Notes under the pieces: model-generated | Database searches by the model: none | What the model was told of the DNA's origin: nothing | What the model saw: only the letters and a program-made list of their open reading frames with translations | Assembly (NCBI RefSeq): GCF_014653945.1 | Contig: NZ_BNAU01000002.1 | Location: forward strand, 1,173,914-1,237,913 | Reading direction: 5' to 3' | Length of the DNA stretch: 64,000 nt | From: Amycolatopsis deserti | GTDB lineage: Bacteria > Actinomycetota > Actinomycetes > Mycobacteriales > Pseudonocardiaceae | Program-made: the position numbers and the translations under genes | In this document: piece by piece, positions 16,840-24,519 of the stretch | Layout: each line of letters begins with the position of its first letter | Position numbering within the stretch: the stretch's first letter is position 1

Positions 16840-17150
16840 CCGGCGGTCAGGCCGAGCGGTCCCCCAGCCCCCGCGCCGCGGCCGACCACTCTGGAACGCA
16901 GTAGGACCTCCACCCGGCCACTCCACCGGGAACGCTTCGGGCAACTGCCCTCCCACACCACCCGACGATCACGCACGCTCAGACCGAGCGGCCCCCAGCC
17001 CACGCACCGCAGCCGACCACTCTGGAACGCAGTAGGACCTCCACCCGGCCACTCGGACACCACCCGCCCGATGACCCGCGGTCAGGCCGAGCGGTCCCCC
17101 AGCCCCCGCGCCTCCGACCACTCGTGGACCAGCTTGCGCAGGTCCAGCTC
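16797..17150. repeat. Imperfect tandem repeats copying the 3' ends of both flanking genes
   Basis: Two and a half copies of a ~132-bp unit. Each full copy starts with the AraC 3' end (GCTTCGGGCAACT) and continues into the 3' end of the convergent CoA-transferase gene (CCGAGCGGTCCCCCAGCCC). Copies start near 16797 and 16929. A shortened third copy from ~17055 merges into the real CoA-transferase end. The segment GACCACTCTGGAACGCAGTA is identical in the first two. The 242-bp gap between the genes contains nothing else. Confidence 0.85.
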
Positions 17151-18533
17151 GTCCGCCGACGGCGCCTGGGGCTCGCGGGCCGGTGTCCGGCTGAACCGGG
17201 GCGCCGGGCGCGGGTGCAGCACGTCGCCGACCCGGGTGAACACCCCGCGCCCGGCGTTGTGCGGGTGGTCGGCCGCCTCGTCGAAGGTCAGCACCGGGGT
17301 CACGCACGCGTCGGTGCCCGCGTAGATCTCCACCCATTCGTCGCGGGACTTGCGCGCCAGGGCGGCGGCGATCAGCTGCCGCAACCGGGGCCAGGCGTCC
17401 CGGTCGTCCTGTGCGGGCCAGTCCTCCGTGCCGACGCCGAGCCGGGCCACGAACTCCCGGTAGAAGTCGGGTTCGAGAGCCCCGACCGCCAGGTAACGCC
17501 CGTCGGCGCACCGGTAGGTGTCGTAGAACGGCGCGCCCGAGTCCAGGTAGTTGGTGCCCGGGTCGTCGCTGTAGCGTCCGGCCGCCCGCAGGCCCTGGAT
17601 CTTCGCCGTCAGCAGCGCGACCCCGTCGACCATCGCGGCGTCGACCACCTGGCCACGCCCCGAGGACCGCGCCTCCAGCACCGCGCACACGATGCCGTAC
17701 GCCGCGACCAGCGCCCCGCCCGCGTAGTCGCCGAGCAGGTTGATCGGCGGCCGCGGAGCCTCGCCGGCCCGCGCCATCGCGTGCAGCGCACCGGTCTGCG
17801 CCACGTAGTTGATGTCGTGACCCGCCTCGCGCGCGAGCGGACCGGTCTGGCCGTAGCCGGTCAGCCGCGCGTAGACGATCGCCGGATTGCGCCGCAGCAG
17901 CACCTCCGGTCCGAGCCCGAGGCGTTCGGCCACCCCGGGCCGGTAGCCCTCGATGAACACGTCCGCGGCGCCGGCCAGGCGCAGCACGTCCTCGACGCCC
18001 TCGGCACTCTTCAGATCCGCCGCGACGGCCCCGACGCCCCGGTTGGCGAGGTCGTGCTCGGGGCGCAGCCCGTCGGTCTGGCCGAGGGCGCGGGCGCGCC
18101 GGTTCGGCGGACGCGTGACCCGCACGACCTCCGCGCCCATGTCCGCCAGGAGCATGCTCGCGAAGGGCGTCGGACCCATCCCCGCCAACGCGACGACCCG
18201 CACCCCGGACAAGGGCCCGCCCACGGGCGCTTCCTCACGACCTGGGTGCGGCCCGCCCACCGGGCCGTCCTCACGGCCAGCGTGCAGCCCACCCACCGGG
18301 GCGTCCTCGCGGCCAGCGTGCAGCCCACCCACCGGGCCGTCCTCACGGCCAGCGTGCAGCCCACCCACCGGGGCGTCCTCACGGCCAGCGTGCAGCCCAC
18401 CCACCGGGGCGTCCTCACGGCCAGCGTGCAGCCCACCCACCGGAGCGCCCTCACCACCGGCGTACGACCCGCCCACCGGAGCATCCTCGCAGCTGGCGCC
18501 CCCCTCGCGACGGGCGTGCGGTTCGGGCGTCAT
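17082..18533 (-). CDS. CaiB/BaiF (family III) CoA-transferase with N-terminal 12-residue repeats
   Basis: 483 residues from ATG 18533. The family III domain starts near residue 102 with GPLSGVRVVALAGMGPTPFASMLLADMGAEVVRVTRP, the form seen in alpha-methylacyl-CoA racemases. It includes RYLAVGALEPDFYREF and EIYAGTDACVTPVLTFDEA, also typical of that branch. The family transfers CoA between acids or epimerises 2-methylacyl-CoA. Ahead of the domain lie seven copies of a 12-residue unit like APVGGLHAGRED. These are absent from family members, which start close to the GPLSG motif. The true start could therefore be further downstream. An AT-rich box precedes it. Confidence 0.88.
   Translation of the reverse strand: MTPEPHARREGGASCEDAPVGGSYAGGEGAPVGGLHAGREDAPVGGLHAGREDAPVGGLHAGREDGPVGGLHAGREDAPVGGLHAGREDGPVGGPHPGREEAPVGGPLSGVRVVALAGMGPTPFASMLLADMGAEVVRVTRPPNRRARALGQTDGLRPEHDLANRGVGAVAADLKSAEGVEDVLRLAGAADVFIEGYRPGVAERLGLGPEVLLRRNPAIVYARLTGYGQTGPLAREAGHDINYVAQTGALHAMARAGEAPRPPINLLGDYAGGALVAAYGIVCAVLEARSSGRGQVVDAAMVDGVALLTAKIQGLRAAGRYSDDPGTNYLDSGAPFYDTYRCADGRYLAVGALEPDFYREFVARLGVGTEDWPAQDDRDAWPRLRQLIAAALARKSRDEWVEIYAGTDACVTPVLTFDEAADHPHNAGRGVFTRVGDVLHPRPAPRFSRTPAREPQAPSADELDLRKLVHEWSEARGLGDRSA
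18195..18482 (-). repeat. 36-bp in-frame minisatellite
   Basis: Seven 36-bp units (18231-18482) encode APVGG(LHAGRED)-type dodecapeptides, and an eighth diverged unit (18195-18230) encodes APVGGPLSGVRV, the start of the CoA-transferase domain. Units 2, 3, 4 and 6 are identical in protein; units 5 and 7 start with Gly. The reading frame is kept throughout. Confidence 0.9.
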
Positions 18534-18584
18534 CGTCTGCTCCCTCGCGGTGTCGTCCTGCGTCAAAGCGCCATGCTCGTGCAC

Positions 18585-18603
18585 GAAATATAATATTGTC
18601 AAC
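18585..18603. promoter_or_regulatory. AT-rich box, CoA-transferase side of the divergent gap
   Basis: GAAATATAATATTGTCAAC resembles the other AT-rich boxes of this region. On the minus strand it begins with GTTGACA, a possible -35 element, 52 bp or more ahead of the CoA-transferase start. Confidence 0.5.
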
Positions 18604-18625
18604 CGATGTACCAGGGCTTCCAGCC

Positions 18626-18646
18626 TTGACATATGAAATTTCATGC
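18626..18646. promoter_or_regulatory. TTGACA element with ATGAAATTTCAT palindrome, MFS side
   Basis: A TTGACA hexamer (18626-18631) is followed at once by the perfect 12-bp palindrome ATGAAATTTCAT (18633-18644). It is about 70 bp upstream of the MFS start. The palindrome would cover the spacer of a promoter read rightwards, an operator-like position. Confidence 0.5.
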
Positions 18647-18713
18647 ACGATCGTTCCTTCTATCGGGCGGCTCCGCCCGCTCCCCACCCCCAACACCGTG
18701 AGAGAGGTGTCCA

Positions 18714-20030
18714 ATGACGGCCACCGAAGGCAGCGTGCCGGCCCGGACGATGCGGCGTATCGCGATCGCCAGCGGTACCGGCACGGTCATCGAGTACTAC
18801 GACTTCTTCATCTTCGCGACCGCGGCTGCCCTGGTCTTCCCCAAGGTGTTCTTCCCCGCCCTGGGCTCGGCCGCCGGCACCGTCGCCTCGTTCGCCACGC
18901 TCGGCGTCGCGTTCGTGGCCCGCCCGCTCGGGTCGATCCTCTTCGGACACTTCGGCGACCGGCTCGGCCGCAAGCGGACCCTGGTCACCACGCTGCTCAT
19001 CATGGGACTGGCGACCGCGCTGGTCGGGCTGATGCCGACGGCGAACCAGATCGGGGTGGCGGCCCCGATCCTCGTCGTGGTGCTGCGGGTCCTGCAGGGA
19101 CTCGCGCTCGGCGGCGAGTGGACGGGCGCGACGCTGATGGCGGCGGAGAGCGCTCCGCGGTCGCGGCGCGGTTTCTGGTCGATGTTCGGCTCACTGGGCG
19201 GCTCGATCGGTTTCGTCCTGGCGAGCGCGACGTTCCTGCTGACCGGGGCGACCATGAGCGAGCACGCGTTCGCCAGTTACGGCTGGCGCATCCCGTTCCT
19301 GGCGAGTTTCATCCTGGTGGCGGTCGGGCTGTTCGTCCGGCTCGCGGTGGACGAGACGCCGGTGTTCAAGGGCGAGGTCGCGCGGGGCGGCACCTCCGGC
19401 GCCCCGTTCGTGGAGGCCCTCAAGAGCCAGCCCCGCGAGATCGTCTTCGCCTCGGGCGTCCTGGTGATGGTGTTCGCGTTCTACTACCTGGCCGTCGGGT
19501 ACCTCATCAACTACGGCACCCACGTGCTGAAGCTGAGCCGCCCCACGGTCCTGTCGATCGGCATCCTCTCCGGCGCGGTGTTCGGGATCGCGATCGTGCT
19601 GGGCGCGGCGATCTCGGACCGGGTCGGCCGACGGCGCATCATCCTGGCCGGCAACGCCGTCGCGCTGGTGTGGGCCCTCGTGCTGTTCCCCATACTGGAC
19701 AACGCTTCGGCGGTCACGTTCGCCGTGGGTTCGTGCGTGACCACCTTCATCGCCGGGTTCGCCTACGGCCCGGTGGGGGCGTTCATGCCGGAGCTCTTCC
19801 GCACGCGGTACCGCTACAGCGCGACCGGCTTCACCTACAACGTGGCCGGCGTCCTCGGCGGCGCAGTGCCCCCGCTGGTCGCGGCCGCCATCACGGCGTC
19901 CTTCGGCGGATGGGCGTTCGGCCTGTTCCTCGCCGTGCTCTGCCTGATCAGCCTGGGATGCACCCTCGCCCTGCGCGAGACCCGGCACGCCGAGATGGAC
20001 CAGCCGGCCGAGAAGGTGGCCCTGAAGTAG
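18714..20030 (+). CDS. MFS transporter, metabolite:H+ symporter (MHS) family
   Basis: 438 residues with about 12 hydrophobic segments. Family marks: ATASGTGTVIEYYDFFIF-like start (here RIAIASGTGTVIEYYDFFIF), the loop 2-3 motif GHFGDRLGRKRTL and the motif VLRVLQGLALGGEWTGA, then a large central loop after VDETPVF. MHS proteins import organic acids such as shikimate, ketoglutarate, citrate or aromatic acids with protons in the inner membrane. It is divergent from a CoA-transferase gene, so it probably takes up the acid the cluster degrades. The ATG has GAGAGGTGTCC upstream. Confidence 0.93.
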   Translation: MTATEGSVPARTMRRIAIASGTGTVIEYYDFFIFATAAALVFPKVFFPALGSAAGTVASFATLGVAFVARPLGSILFGHFGDRLGRKRTLVTTLLIMGLATALVGLMPTANQIGVAAPILVVVLRVLQGLALGGEWTGATLMAAESAPRSRRGFWSMFGSLGGSIGFVLASATFLLTGATMSEHAFASYGWRIPFLASFILVAVGLFVRLAVDETPVFKGEVARGGTSGAPFVEALKSQPREIVFASGVLVMVFAFYYLAVGYLINYGTHVLKLSRPTVLSIGILSGAVFGIAIVLGAAISDRVGRRRIILAGNAVALVWALVLFPILDNASAVTFAVGSCVTTFIAGFAYGPVGAFMPELFRTRYRYSATGFTYNVAGVLGGAVPPLVAAAITASFGGWAFGLFLAVLCLISLGCTLALRETRHAEMDQPAEKVALK

Positions 20031-20107
20031 TCCCGGCGGCGATGGCGGGGCCGGCTCGGTGAGTGGATCCACCGGGTCGCCCCGGCCGCCGTTCATCACT
20101 GGAACCC

Positions 20108-20154
20108 AGTCTCGGCCGGGCCGCGGAACCTGCAACCGCGGCCCGGCCGAGACT
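20108..20154 (+). terminator. Strong terminator hairpin after the MHS transporter
   Basis: A perfect 19-bp stem (AGTCTCGGCCGGGCCGCGG at 20108-20126 with 20136-20154) and a 9-nt loop. It lies 78 bp after the transporter stop, with no T-run. The rest of the 242-bp gap to the next gene holds no feature I can support. Confidence 0.85.
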
Positions 20155-20272
20155 GTTCATCTGGTTCGGTGCGCCCGCCTCTACTCGGCCAGGACGTTGG
20201 TGGCGGCGGGTGGCGAGCCCAGGGCCGCGCTCAGCGCCATCAAGCCCCACTGCCCCTGGTCGGCGACCCGCG

Positions 20273-20545
20273 TCAAGCGGCGTCGCGCACGGACTCCAGC
20301 GCGGCGATGCCCGCCGAAGTCACGAGGGCGCGGACCCGCTGCCCGACACGCCCCGGGTGCGCCGGTGCCACCAGACCGCGCCGGGCCAGCAGGTGCGCGG
20401 TGTACTGATCGCAGCACGGCAGCCCGTCGAAGAACATGTCGGGTTCACTGCTCAGGACCATCTCGGCCCGGCCGGTGGCGGCCGCCCGCAGCATGGCGAG
20501 CGCCCGGCGGCTCAGGGCCTCGTCCTGGCGTGTTCCCGGGCTCAT
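20273..20545 (-). CDS. Small hypothetical protein, winged-helix-like
   Basis: 90 residues with a good SD (GGCGGAGGCGAGC before ATG 20545) and a well-formed promoter. The C-terminal half (AHLLARRGLVAPAHPGRVGQRVRALVTSAGIAALE) has the pattern of a winged-helix recognition helix and wing, as in small MarR/PadR-like proteins. The N-terminal part (LSSEPDMFFDGLPCCDQYTAHLL) includes a CC pair. A short regulator is likely, but I cannot name a family. It is a single leftward gene between convergent and tail-to-head neighbours. Confidence 0.65.
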   Translation of the reverse strand: MSPGTRQDEALSRRALAMLRAAATGRAEMVLSSEPDMFFDGLPCCDQYTAHLLARRGLVAPAHPGRVGQRVRALVTSAGIAALESVRDAA

Positions 20546-20576
20546 GCTCGCCTCCGCCTCGATCGCAGCCGCAGCA

Positions 20577-20616
20577 GAATTTTTTATATTTTATGGAGGT
20601 AAGCGGTAAGGGTCAA
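20577..20616 (-). promoter_or_regulatory. AT-rich box and promoter of the small winged-helix-like gene
   Basis: On the minus strand TTGACC (20611-20616) is followed after exactly 17 bp by TAAAAT (20588-20593). This is a near-consensus sigma-70 type promoter. The -10 lies inside the AT-rich tract 20577-20596, one of the repeated boxes of the region. Confidence 0.65.
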
Positions 20617-20695
20617 CCCCGGCCAGACGTGGTTCACGGCGACCGCGGCGCAGTCGCCCCGGTCGCCGTGATCACGGTCGCGGTTCGTGACCCGC

Positions 20696-21592
20696 TCAGC
20701 CCTTGCTCAAGTTCTTGGTGAAGAACTCGTCCAGCTTCTCGATCGCCTGGGTGACGTACGGTTCCTTGTCGTACAGATCGACGTGGCTGGCGCCCTCGAT
20801 CTGGACGAGCTCCGCGTTGTCACCCGCCCGCGACACCGCGTCCTGGCTGACCGGCAGCGTCATCGCCCTGGTGCCGGCGATCATCAGCAGCGGGCGCGGC
20901 GCGATCTTGTCCACATCGCGGTACGCCGCGAACTGCGCCAGCTTGTCGGCGCTGCGGACCGCGATCTTGTTCGTCGCCCGCGGGTGCTGGGCACGAGGGG
21001 TCTTGTAGTAGTCGACGAACTCGGCGATCGCCTCGGGCGTCGACTCGTCGGGCGCCTCGGGCAGCAGCGAGATCGTCGGCGCCTCGCCACCGGCGGCCTC
21101 CACGTTCCGGGCCTCCGCGGCCGCGTCCAGCAACTGGTCGAAGGCCTTGTCGTCCCCGCCCGTGAGCCAGGCCGGCACATCGGCGGCGCTGACCGTGGCC
21201 ACCGCCTGCATGCGGCGGTCGGTCTGGGCGCTGTACACCACGTAACCACCCGAACCGCAGATGCCCAGGATGCCGATCCGCGCCGGGTCGACGTCGTCCC
21301 GGGTGGTCAGGTACGACACCGCGTTGCGGAAGTCGTCCGCGCGCTGGATGGGGTCTTCCAGGCCGTGCGGCTCCCCCTCGCTCTCCCCCTGGTACGCCGC
21401 GTCGAACGCCAGGGTCACGAAGCCGCGCTCGGCCAGGCGGCGGGCGTAGAGCCCGGCGGCCTGTTCCTTGACCCCTGTGGTCGGGTGACCGACCACGACG
21501 GCCGGCCGCCGCTCCGGCGTCGCGGTGTCCGGCGTGTAGACGTGCCCGGCCACCATCAGGCCGTTGCTGGGAAAACGCACGTCGGTCTTCAT
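20696..21592 (-). CDS. Alpha/beta hydrolase with cysteine at the nucleophile elbow
   Basis: 298 residues from ATG 21592, which is preceded by CGGAGGTGACTTC. The fold is clear: VVVGHPTTGVKEQ (oxyanion strand), AFDAAYQGESEG, elbow GICGSGGYV with Cys where most have Ser, DKIAPRPLLMIAGTRA and the final His in GASHVDLYD. The elbow cysteine recalls dienelactone hydrolase and the related YcjY-like branch. Substrate unknown; it could hydrolyse a lactone or an ester intermediate. It is divergent from the GntR gene across a 235-bp gap containing one of the AT-rich boxes. Confidence 0.87.
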   Translation of the reverse strand: MKTDVRFPSNGLMVAGHVYTPDTATPERRPAVVVGHPTTGVKEQAAGLYARRLAERGFVTLAFDAAYQGESEGEPHGLEDPIQRADDFRNAVSYLTTRDDVDPARIGILGICGSGGYVVYSAQTDRRMQAVATVSAADVPAWLTGGDDKAFDQLLDAAAEARNVEAAGGEAPTISLLPEAPDESTPEAIAEFVDYYKTPRAQHPRATNKIAVRSADKLAQFAAYRDVDKIAPRPLLMIAGTRAMTLPVSQDAVSRAGDNAELVQIEGASHVDLYDKEPYVTQAIEKLDEFFTKNLSKG

Positions 21593-21753
21593 GGCTGAAG
21601 TCACCTCCGGGTGACGGGTCTGGGATCTCGTGCGGGTGCCGGTTCGCAGCACCCGTGGTTCCACGGTCTCCGATCCGGCCGGACGGGAGAAGGACCAACG
21701 TCATCCCAGGACAGAACCGTCCCCCTCAGCGGCGGGAGGCCGGCCAACATCGC

Positions 21754-21772
21754 GTATTGAGTATGATGTATC
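21754..21772. promoter_or_regulatory. AT-rich box between the hydrolase and GntR genes
   Basis: GTATTGAGTATGATGTATC, about 55 bp before the GntR start. On the minus strand it reads GATACATCATACTC; its GATACAT segment recurs in the box at 24453-24473 (GATACATAATAT). This is weaker than the other boxes but in an autoregulatory position. Confidence 0.45.
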
Positions 21773-21827
21773 GCCGGTGCGTTACCATCGACCAGGTGCG
21801 GGTTCCGGTGGCCGGACGGGAGTGACG

Positions 21828-22529
21828 ATGACGGAGAACGTGATGCCGATGCGCGGACGAGGGCCGGCCAGGCAGCAACTGCCCGAGGAAGTGGCTTCGT
21901 ACGTGCGGGAGCTGATCATCTCGGGCGAGGTGCGGCCGGGCGAGTTCCTCCGGCTCGAGCCCATCGCGGAAGCCGTCGGAGTGAGCAACACCCCGGTGCG
22001 CGAGGGTCTGCTGTCACTGCGCAGCGAGGGGTTCGTCGAACTGGTCCCGCGCCGCGGGTTCGTGGTCGCGCCGTTCAGCGAACAGGACGTGCGGGACCTG
22101 TTCTGGACGCAGGCTCAGCTCGCCGGCGAGCTGACCGCCCGCGCCGCTCGCAAGATCACCGCGGACGGGCTGGCGCGCCTGGAGGCCAACGTCGACGAGT
22201 TCATGAAGGCGCTCGCCGAGGGACGCGAGGACCGGGTGGCCGAAATCGGTCACCAGTTCCACCGGGAGATCAACCTCGCAGCCGACTCGCACCGACTGGC
22301 CAGGTTGCTGAACTCCGTGGTCAAGCACCTGCCGAACCGCTTCTACGCCGAGATCGAAGGCACCGTGACGGGCAGCCAGGAGGCCCATCCGCTCATCCTC
22401 GAGGCCATTCGCAAGCGTGCCGCGCGGAAGGCGCAGTCGCTGATGGCCGAGCACATCCTCGACAGCGGCGAACACCTGGTCGAGATGTTGCGCAAGCGCG
22501 GGGTGTGGGCCGAGACCTCCAGCGCCTGA
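21828..22529 (+). CDS. GntR family transcriptional regulator (FadR/FCD subfamily)
   Basis: 233 residues from ATG 21828. The winged HTH spans residues ~15-80: LPEEVASYVRELIISGEVRPGEFLRLEPIAEAVGVSNTPVREGLLSLRSEGFVELVPRRGFVVAPFSEQD. An all-helical FCD ligand-binding domain follows, with the metal-binding Asp/His pattern in EIGHQFHREINLAADSHRL. FCD regulators bind organic-acid or acyl-CoA effectors and short AT-containing palindromes. It is a strong candidate for the regulator of the AT-rich boxes around it, including one ahead of its own gene. That link is inference. Confidence 0.92.
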   Translation: MTENVMPMRGRGPARQQLPEEVASYVRELIISGEVRPGEFLRLEPIAEAVGVSNTPVREGLLSLRSEGFVELVPRRGFVVAPFSEQDVRDLFWTQAQLAGELTARAARKITADGLARLEANVDEFMKALAEGREDRVAEIGHQFHREINLAADSHRLARLLNSVVKHLPNRFYAEIEGTVTGSQEAHPLILEAIRKRAARKAQSLMAEHILDSGEHLVEMLRKRGVWAETSSA

Positions 22530-22543
22530 TCCGGCCACGACAG

Positions 22544-22561
22544 CACCGGCCCGGGCCGGTG
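22544..22561. terminator. Terminator palindrome between convergent GntR and XRE genes
   Basis: CACCGGCCCGGGCCGGTG is a perfect 18-bp palindrome that can form a 7-bp stem with a 4-nt loop. It lies in the 34-bp gap between two convergent regulator genes. Confidence 0.6.
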
Positions 22562-22563
22562 GG

Positions 22564-23430
22564 TCACTCCGGACGCCCGGCCGTGAGGTGCCGCGCGTCC
22601 GCGGCCCAGGACGCCAGGATCCGCAAGCCGTCGTGTGACGGTGTGCCGGGTTCGGCCGTCCAGACGACGAGTTGCTGGTCGGGGTCGGTCGTGCAGGTCA
22701 GCGTGTCCCAGTCCAGGGTGAGCTCACCGGCCACCGGGTGGCGCATGAGCTTCGTGCCCACCGTCCGCGTGGTCACGTGGTGCCCGGCCCACCACCGGCG
22801 GAACTGTTCGTCCCGCACCGCGAGTTCACCGACGAGCTCGGCGAGCTGCGGGTCGTTCGGATGCCGCGCGGCCTCCATGCGCACCTGTGCGACGCACATG
22901 GACGCGACGTCCTCCCACCGCGGGTACAGCGCCCGCAGGGACGGTTCGGTGAACACCAGGCGCAGGTAGTTGCGCCGTTTCGCGGGGATGCTCGAGAAGT
23001 CCATGACCAGGGCGGCCGCCATCGGGTTCCAGGCCAGGATGTCCATCCGGCGACCGAGGACCACCGCCGGCGTGGTGGGCAGGTCCTCGAGCAGGCGCCG
23101 CAGCTGGGGCTCCACCTTCTGCGCACTGCGGCGGCGCGGCCGGGCCGCTTCCTTGCCGGCGAGTTCGAACATGTAGGCGCGCTCGTCGTCACCCAGCTGC
23201 AGTACGCGCCCGAGGGCGTCCAGCACCGGCACCGAAGCCTGTATCCGGCCCTGCTCGAGCCGGCTGTAGTAGTCGACGCTGATCGACGCCAGGTGTGCGA
23301 CCTCCTCACGGCGCAGTCCCCGCACCCGGCGGTTGCCGCCGGCGGGCAGCCCCACCGCCCGCGGCGTCAGGTCCGCACGGCGCGCTTTGAGGAACTCGCC
23401 CAGCTGGCTCGCCCGAGGATTCCGTGGCAT
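22564..23430 (-). CDS. XRE-type helix-turn-helix regulator with MmyB-like ligand-binding domain
   Basis: 288 residues. The N-terminal HTH reads LGEFLKARRADLTPRAVGL...RRVRGLRREEVAHLASISVDYYSRLEQGR, the usual opening of this actinobacterial family. The C-terminal MmyB-like domain has ILAWNPMAAALVMDF, FTEPSLRALYPRWEDVA and LTLDWDTLTC. Such regulators respond to small hydrophobic molecules and often control a divergent enzyme gene. Here that gene is the alpha/beta hydrolase at 23568. The 137-bp divergent gap includes an AT-rich box. Confidence 0.93.
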   Translation of the reverse strand: MPRNPRASQLGEFLKARRADLTPRAVGLPAGGNRRVRGLRREEVAHLASISVDYYSRLEQGRIQASVPVLDALGRVLQLGDDERAYMFELAGKEAARPRRRSAQKVEPQLRRLLEDLPTTPAVVLGRRMDILAWNPMAAALVMDFSSIPAKRRNYLRLVFTEPSLRALYPRWEDVASMCVAQVRMEAARHPNDPQLAELVGELAVRDEQFRRWWAGHHVTTRTVGTKLMRHPVAGELTLDWDTLTCTTDPDQQLVVWTAEPGTPSHDGLRILASWAADARHLTAGRPE

Positions 23431-23512
23431 GTCGTCCAGTGTGGCGGATGCCAGGGCGCCACGGGAGGGAAGAACCTCTCCCCCGTTCGACTGTCACACT
23501 CAACAGACCCAG

Positions 23513-23535
23513 GAATACTTAATATTTTTGGTATC
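23513..23535. promoter_or_regulatory. AT-rich box between the XRE gene and the alpha/beta hydrolase
   Basis: The 23-bp tract begins GAATACTTAATATTTTTGG and ends GTATC; ATAC/GTAT arms flank an AT core. It is 33 bp upstream of the hydrolase start, so it covers or abuts that promoter's -10 region. Confidence 0.5.
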
Positions 23536-23567
23536 ATCCGAGTGAAGTCGACACACGGGAGGCGGCG

Positions 23568-24431
23568 GTGACACCAGGGGAAACCGTTCGACGCGAGCAC
23601 GTGCGGTTCGCCGGACACCAGGGCGTCACGCTGGCCGCCGATCGCTGGGCGCCCTCGGGTGCCGAGCGGCGGACGGTGCTCCTGCTGCCCGGCGGCGGAC
23701 AGACCCGGCGGTCCTGGAGCCGGACGGCGGAGCGACTCGCCGCCGAGGGCTGGCCGGCCATCGCCATGGACGCACGCGGCCACGGCGACAGCGAATGGTC
23801 CCCCGCCGGCGCGTACGGGCTGGACGATTTCGTCGCCGATCTGCACGCCGTCGTGGACCAGCTGGGCGCGCCGCCGGTGGTCGTCGGCGCCTCGCTGGGT
23901 GGCCGGACCGCGCTGGCGGCCGAGGGCGAAAGCCCCGGGTTGCTCGCCGGCCTGGTGCTGGTGGACATCACCCACCGGGTCGACCGGACCGGCCAGGCAC
24001 GAGTGCGCAGGTTCCTGGAGAGCGCGCCGAACGGGTTCGGCTCGCTCGACGAGGCCGCGGCCGCGGTCGACGCGTACCGGCCACGCCGGGGCACCCGCCG
24101 CAATCTCGACGGCCTCCGGAAGAACCTCCGCCGGCGCGCGGACGGCCGCTGGTACTGGCACTGGGATCCCGGTTTCCTCACCTTCGCCGCGGACGCCCGC
24201 AACTCCGACGAAACGCGCCTGACGCAGGCCGCCCGGCACGTCACCATCCCCACACTCCTCGTCCGGGGCCGGCACTCGGACATCGTGCCGCCGGCCGCGG
24301 CGGCCGAACTGCTCGAGCTGATCCCCTCGGCCGAGCTCGTCGAGGTCGCCGCGGGACACATGATCGCGGGCGACGACAACGACGTCTTCACCGCGCGCCT
24401 GTGCGAATTCCTCGCCAAGCGGGTGCCGTAG
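23568..24431 (+). CDS. Alpha/beta fold hydrolase
   Basis: 287 residues from a GTG at 23568 with GGGAGG 5 nt upstream. Catalytic signs: oxyanion strand LLLPGGGQTRRSW, MDARGHGDS, nucleophile elbow GASLGGRTAL (Ser in GxSxG), acid in RGRHSDIVPP and His in VAAGHMIAGDDND. The pattern resembles epoxide hydrolase/C-C hydrolase/haloperoxidase-type members, but the substrate is not evident. It is divergent from the XRE regulator and is followed by an AT-rich box and a CoA-transferase gene in the same direction. Confidence 0.9.
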   Translation: MTPGETVRREHVRFAGHQGVTLAADRWAPSGAERRTVLLLPGGGQTRRSWSRTAERLAAEGWPAIAMDARGHGDSEWSPAGAYGLDDFVADLHAVVDQLGAPPVVVGASLGGRTALAAEGESPGLLAGLVLVDITHRVDRTGQARVRRFLESAPNGFGSLDEAAAAVDAYRPRRGTRRNLDGLRKNLRRRADGRWYWHWDPGFLTFAADARNSDETRLTQAARHVTIPTLLVRGRHSDIVPPAAAAELLELIPSAELVEVAAGHMIAGDDNDVFTARLCEFLAKRVP

Positions 24432-24452
24432 TCGGCCGACCTTTCCGCGCTT

Positions 24453-24473
24453 TGATACATAATATATAGTATG
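24453..24473 (+). promoter_or_regulatory. AT-rich box upstream of the second CoA-transferase
   Basis: The 21-bp tract starts TGATACATAATATATAGTA; GATAC/GTAT arms make it near-palindromic. It lies 46 bp before the CoA-transferase start. It shares ACATAATATAT exactly with the box of the cupin operon. Confidence 0.55.
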
Positions 24474-24519
24474 GCAGGCCGTCACCCTCAGTCCTGCACC
24501 CGAACGCGAGGTCACCGCA

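Noticed and set aside
16840-17081. Insertion sequence or attachment site
   Set aside because: No transposase, no terminal inverted repeats; the repeated sequence is explained as copies of the neighbouring gene ends.
18195-18482. CRISPR array
   Set aside because: The 36-bp units are directly adjacent without spacers and keep one reading frame; it is a coding minisatellite.
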